NCBI GenBank assembly: GCA_038523925.1
Contig: JBCBIY010000013.1
Coordinates: 14,304 to 78,303, forward strand
Direction: 5' to 3'
DNA: 64,000 nt
Source of the DNA: JBCBWG01 sp038523925
GTDB lineage: Bacteria > Pseudomonadota > Alphaproteobacteria > Rhizobiales > Hyphomicrobiaceae
The notes beneath the pieces were generated by a model, which was not told the DNA's origin, ran no database searches, and was given only the letters and a program-made list of their open reading frames with translations. This document shows positions 61,068 to 64,000 of this stretch, piece by piece (the stretch's first letter is position 1; each line of letters opens with the position of its first letter). The position numbers were made by a program, and so were the translations under genes.

Positions 61068-62297
61068 TTACGCGGCAGTCACGTTGGCAAGCGCGCCTTC
61101 GATGTCGGCCATCAGATCGCTGGCTGCTTCAAGTCCGACCGACAACCGCACGACGCCATCGGTGATGCCGAGTTCGGCGCGATCTTCATCTGACAGCCGC
61201 TGATGGGTTGTCGTGGCTGGATGCGTGATCAGGCTCTTTGCATCGCCAAGGTTGTTTGAAATCCGGATCAGGCGGAGCGCGTTGATGAACCGGAAAGCGT
61301 CCGCCTTGCCGCCCTTGAAATCGAGCGCCACGATTTGTCCGCCGCCGCTCATCTGCCGCCGCGCGACGCCTGCATGGGGATGATCATCCCGGCCACAGTA
61401 GATGACGCGGGCAAATTCCGGCCGGCCCGCAAGCGCGCCTGCAATCGCATCCGCCGATGCGCACTGCGCCCGCACCCGGACTGGCATCGTCTCGAGACCC
61501 TTGAGCAGCACCCACGCATTAAACGGGCTCAGCGATGGCCCCGTGTGTTTCAAAAACGGATGCAGGTGCTCGCAGATGAACGCGTCGCTGCCAAGCACGA
61601 TGCCGCCGAGGCAGCGGCCCTGGCCGTCAATGTGTTTCGTGGCTGAGTAGACAACGACATCGACGCCATGCGCCATTGGCCGCTGCATCATCGGCGTCGC
61701 AAACACGTTGTCGACGATGACGATTGCACCTGCGCCATGCGCGATCTCAACCACGCCTTCGATGTCGACCAGGTCGAGTGTCGGGTTGGAGGGCGTCTCG
61801 AAGAAACAGACGCGCGTGTTGGGCCGCATGGCGCGCGCCCAGGCGTCGAGGTCCGTTCCGTCAACGAGGGTCGCCTCGATACCGAACTTCGGACAAAGCG
61901 TTTCGACGACATACCGACATGAGCCGAACAGCGCTTTCGCCGCCACAATGTGATCGCCGGCTTTCAGATACGACAGGATCGCTGACGAAACTGCCGCCAT
62001 GCCGCTCGCCGTTGCGCGGGCGTCCGCCGCCCCTTCGAAGGCGCACATGCGCTCCTCGAACATCCGCACCGTCGGGTTCGCGTAGCGCGAATAAATGAAC
62101 CCGCCTTCTTCGCTCTTGAAGCGCGCTTCCGCCGTCTCCGCGTCGGGGTACAGATACCCTTGCGTGAGGAACAGCGCCTCGGATGTCTCGGAGAACTGCG
62201 AGCGGTTCGTGCCGGCATGCACGAGCAGCGTCTCGGGCTGCCATTGCGGCGACCGTGCCGGATCGAACTTATCGAATGTGTTGTTATCGTCGCGCAT
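61068..62297 (-). CDS. metZ: O-succinylhomoserine sulfhydrylase
   Basis: 409 residues from ATG 62297. PLP gamma-family enzyme making homocysteine directly from sulfide. FIYSRYANPTVRMFEERM, GMAAVSSAILSYLKAGDH, and VVYSATKHIDGQGRCLGGIVLG with the PLP Lys in SATKHIDG. FETPSNPTLDLVDIEGV and VIVDNVFATPMMQRP are also typical. The leader carries a SAM-II riboswitch (next entry), so the gene should be off when SAM is high. It completes the pathway begun by metX at 38.4 kb. Confidence 0.95.
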   Translation of the reverse strand: MRDDNNTFDKFDPARSPQWQPETLLVHAGTNRSQFSETSEALFLTQGYLYPDAETAEARFKSEEGGFIYSRYANPTVRMFEERMCAFEGAADARATASGMAAVSSAILSYLKAGDHIVAAKALFGSCRYVVETLCPKFGIEATLVDGTDLDAWARAMRPNTRVCFFETPSNPTLDLVDIEGVVEIAHGAGAIVIVDNVFATPMMQRPMAHGVDVVVYSATKHIDGQGRCLGGIVLGSDAFICEHLHPFLKHTGPSLSPFNAWVLLKGLETMPVRVRAQCASADAIAGALAGRPEFARVIYCGRDDHPHAGVARRQMSGGGQIVALDFKGGKADAFRFINALRLIRISNNLGDAKSLITHPATTTHQRLSDEDRAELGITDGVVRLSVGLEAASDLMADIEGALANVTAA

Positions 62298-62343
62298 GCG
62301 GCCCACCCATTGGATACGGCCGATTGCGTCATGCTCGCGCGCA

Positions 62344-62400
62344 CGGCCTTTTAGCGAGTTGTTTAACGTGGCTGCAAGCCGGCCGGCCAAATCACCACGA
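62344..62400 (-). promoter_or_regulatory. SAM-II riboswitch upstream of metZ
   Basis: Minus-strand read: P1 arm CGTGG (62399-62395), TGATTTGG, then GGCC loop, a GC-rich turn with GGCTTGCAG, P1 arm CCACG (62371-62367), TTAAACAACT and the conserved CGCTAAAAGGCC (62356-62345). The GGCC of the loop can pair with the 3' GGCC to form the pseudoknot. This is the SAM-II (metA-motif) consensus almost in full. The aptamer ends 47 bp before the metZ ATG, so it likely controls translation. Confidence 0.93.
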
Positions 62401-62548
62401 CGGCCATTAGGTAGACGGCACGCGCACCCGGGTCAACGCTCGCGGCCGATTGGGCGCCAGTGGCAGGCGCTTTGGCGGCCCGCATCGAGTCGCGCTAGAA
62501 GAGCGGCCCACAGTGGCCCGCGCGCCGGGCCTGGCCGGACATGACGCC

Positions 62549-63658
62549 ATGACAAACGCCGACTTCGCCGAAGGCATCCTGCCGTCCCAACTGATCGAAC
62601 GATTGATCGGGGCCGGCGGTCTTACGTTGCCGCAGCCGCTCGCAGACCGCCAGCTGCAGCCGGCAAGCCTCGACTTGCGGCTCGGCGCGCGCGCCCATCG
62701 CGTGCGGGCGAGCTTTCTGCCGGGGCCGGGCGTCAGCGTTGCAGACCGGCTTGACGAGCTGACGTTGCACGCGTTCGACCTTTCGGACGGCGCGGTGCTC
62801 GAGACCGGCTGCGTCTATATCGTGCCGCTGATGGAGCGTCTCGATCTGCCGCCCGAACTCGCCGCTGCGACGAACCCGAAGAGCTCGACCGGCAGGCTCG
62901 ATGTCTTCACGCGTGTCATCGCGGACGGCGTCCCGGCGTTCGACCAGATCCCCGCCGGCTATACCGGGCCGCTCTACGCTGAAATCTGTCCGCAGACGTT
63001 TCCAATCGTCGTCCGCGCGGGATCACGGCTCTCGCAAATCCGCTTTCGCAGCGGCGACCCGCGCGAGGATGACGCGGAACTGAATGCACTGCACGCGCGC
63101 GAAACGCTCGTCAGCGGCGGTCACGACGCGCAGGGCGACATTGATGGCGGCATCGCGCTCTCGGTCGATCTCGAAGGGGCGAGCGGCGAGACGCTGATCG
63201 GCTACCGCGCGCGGCGGCACACGGGCGTCGTCGACATCGATGCGGCAGGGGCCTGCGCAATTGCTGACTATTGGGACCCGATCTATCTGGAAGGCGGCGC
63301 GCGGCGCCTGATCCTCGATCCGGATCAGTTCTACATTCTCGCTTCAAAAGAAGCGGTCTCGATCCCGCCGAGCCACGCGGCGGAACTGATGCCGTTCAAC
63401 CCGCTGGTCGGCGAATTCCGCGTCCACTATGCAGGCTTCATGGACCCGGGCTTCGGCCATGCCAGCGCCGGCGGCACAGGCGCCCGCGTCGTCCTCGAAG
63501 TGCGCAGCCACACCGTTCCCTTCATCTTGGAAGACGGCCAGATCATCGGCCGCCTCATCTACGAACGCATGAGCGCGACGCCCGCAACGCTCTACGGCGC
63601 CGACATGCAGTCCAACTACCAGGGCCAAAGCCTGAAACTCTCAAAGCACTTTGTCTGA
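62549..63658 (+). CDS. dcd: 2'-deoxycytidine 5'-triphosphate deaminase, long Brucella-type
   Basis: 369 residues from ATG 62549. Turns dCTP into dUTP for thymidylate synthesis. Two tandem Dcd-like halves: residues about 40-190 (DLRLGARAHRVR, NPKSSTGRLDVFTRVIADG, AEICPQTFPIVVRAGSRLSQIR) and about 225-365 (SKEAVSIPPSHAAELMPF, GEFRVHYAGFMDPGFGH, ILEDGQIIGRLIYE). Standard Dcd is about 190 residues; the doubled form is typical of Rhizobiales. A hairpin follows at 63682. Confidence 0.93.
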   Translation: MTNADFAEGILPSQLIERLIGAGGLTLPQPLADRQLQPASLDLRLGARAHRVRASFLPGPGVSVADRLDELTLHAFDLSDGAVLETGCVYIVPLMERLDLPPELAAATNPKSSTGRLDVFTRVIADGVPAFDQIPAGYTGPLYAEICPQTFPIVVRAGSRLSQIRFRSGDPREDDAELNALHARETLVSGGHDAQGDIDGGIALSVDLEGASGETLIGYRARRHTGVVDIDAAGACAIADYWDPIYLEGGARRLILDPDQFYILASKEAVSIPPSHAAELMPFNPLVGEFRVHYAGFMDPGFGHASAGGTGARVVLEVRSHTVPFILEDGQIIGRLIYERMSATPATLYGADMQSNYQGQSLKLSKHFV

Positions 63659-63681
63659 GCTGCGGTGATTTCTGTTTTTGT

Positions 63682-63705
63682 CCAACAGGGCAACAGCCCT
63701 GTTGG
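63682..63705 (+). terminator. Hairpin after dcd
   Basis: CCAACAGGGC-AACA-GCCCTGTTGG, a perfect 10-bp stem, 24 bp after the dcd stop. Preceded by TTTTTG but not followed by a T-run. Confidence 0.5.
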
Positions 63706-63716
63706 CACCCGAGACC

Positions 63717-64000
63717 GCGCGGCAGCCACCTAAATTTCCAGAGCGCAAGCACCGCGCAAGGAGCGCAGCGGATCGCGCGGTGCGGTTGGGCGCGGACTCG
63801 AAGCACCGTCAAGCGGCAGCGCAGACGGGCCAAAAAAGACCACGCGGCAGCCACCCAAATTTCCAGAGCGCAAGCACCGCGCAAGAAGCGCAGCGGATCG
63901 CGCGGTGCGGTTGGGCGCGGACTCGAAGCACCGTCAAGCGGCAGCGTGGACGGGCCAAAAAAGACCGCGCGGCAGCCACCTAAATTTCCAGAGCGCAAGC
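63717..64000. repeat. 125-bp tandem direct repeat, noncoding
   Basis: Unit 1 at 63717-63841, unit 2 at 63842-63966 and a third cut by the window edge (63967 on). Units 1 and 2 differ at about five positions. Each has ACCTAAATTTCC or ACCCAAATTTCC near the start, a 9-bp dyad GCACCGCGC...GCGCGGTGC with a 17-nt interior, and a CAAAAAAGAC end. The period is not a multiple of three, so open frames through it are not translated repeats. This fills the only gene-free stretch over 300 bp. Confidence 0.9.

Noticed and set aside
63555..63998. Minus-strand open frame through the tandem repeats and end of dcd
   Set aside because: The repeat period of 125 is not a multiple of three, so repeated peptides shift frame, and it overlaps dcd.
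63717..64000. CRISPR array
   Set aside because: Units are 125 bp and contiguous with no spacers.

Overview
The window is about 64 kb of high-GC chromosome from an alphaproteobacterium, most likely of the Hyphomicrobiales (Rhizobiales). This is inferred from family content: DUF992, DUF1402-like, DUF3305/DUF3306, DUF6494 and a long Brucella-type dCTP deaminase. Gene pairs typical of the group also support it (metX-metW, metZ-apaG, hisC with a cyclohexadienyl dehydrogenase), as do an alphaproteobacterial LexA-type box and a SAM-II riboswitch. Genes are tightly packed with many ATGA/GTGA overlaps. I saw no tRNA, rRNA, insertion sequence, phage or CRISPR array.

Region 1 (1-17 kb) is a formate dehydrogenase and molybdenum cofactor island. 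On the minus strand a torD-like chaperone, fdhX, fdhA, fdhB, fdhC and a WD40-cytochrome c gene form one operon (15751 down to 8527). moaA is read divergently from a control region rich in inverted repeats. Around the operon lie accessory genes: a possible mobB end, a subtilase-like protein without catalytic residues, DUF3144, a DUF3306-GNAT fusion, DUF3305, a 680-residue polyferredoxin, and a DUF6352-DUF6505-ligase-like-DUF6494-small membrane protein operon. The ligase-like protein lacks the residues that catalyse in biotin ligases. I consider this assembly the best candidate for an undescribed FDH maturation or electron-transfer system.

Region 2 (17-24 kb) holds short genes: Uma2, RidA, TspO, a zinc-ribbon protein, a lipoprotein, a DUF2975/HTH pair, a YitT-like membrane protein, a LysR regulator and an EamA exporter. 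Region 3 (24-35 kb) carries opgGH for periplasmic glucans, hpt, ftsEX, a YdcF-like protein, plsC and a B12-dependent ribonucleotide reductase (nrdJ) with a LexA-type box upstream.

Region 4 (35-48 kb) contains hisC-tyrA-chaC, metX-metW, an antisense-overlapping methyltransferase, gloB, a NYN-domain protein, a DUF1402-like protein and an acyl-ACP/CoA synthetase. Region 5 (48-64 kb) contains a haloacid dehalogenase, mmsB, a crotonase, a metallo-hydrolase, a class III transaminase, pdxH, fabI, an NADP oxidoreductase, a histidine phosphatase, argE, apaG, metZ under a SAM-II riboswitch, and dcd. The window ends in a 125-bp tandem repeat that continues past the edge.
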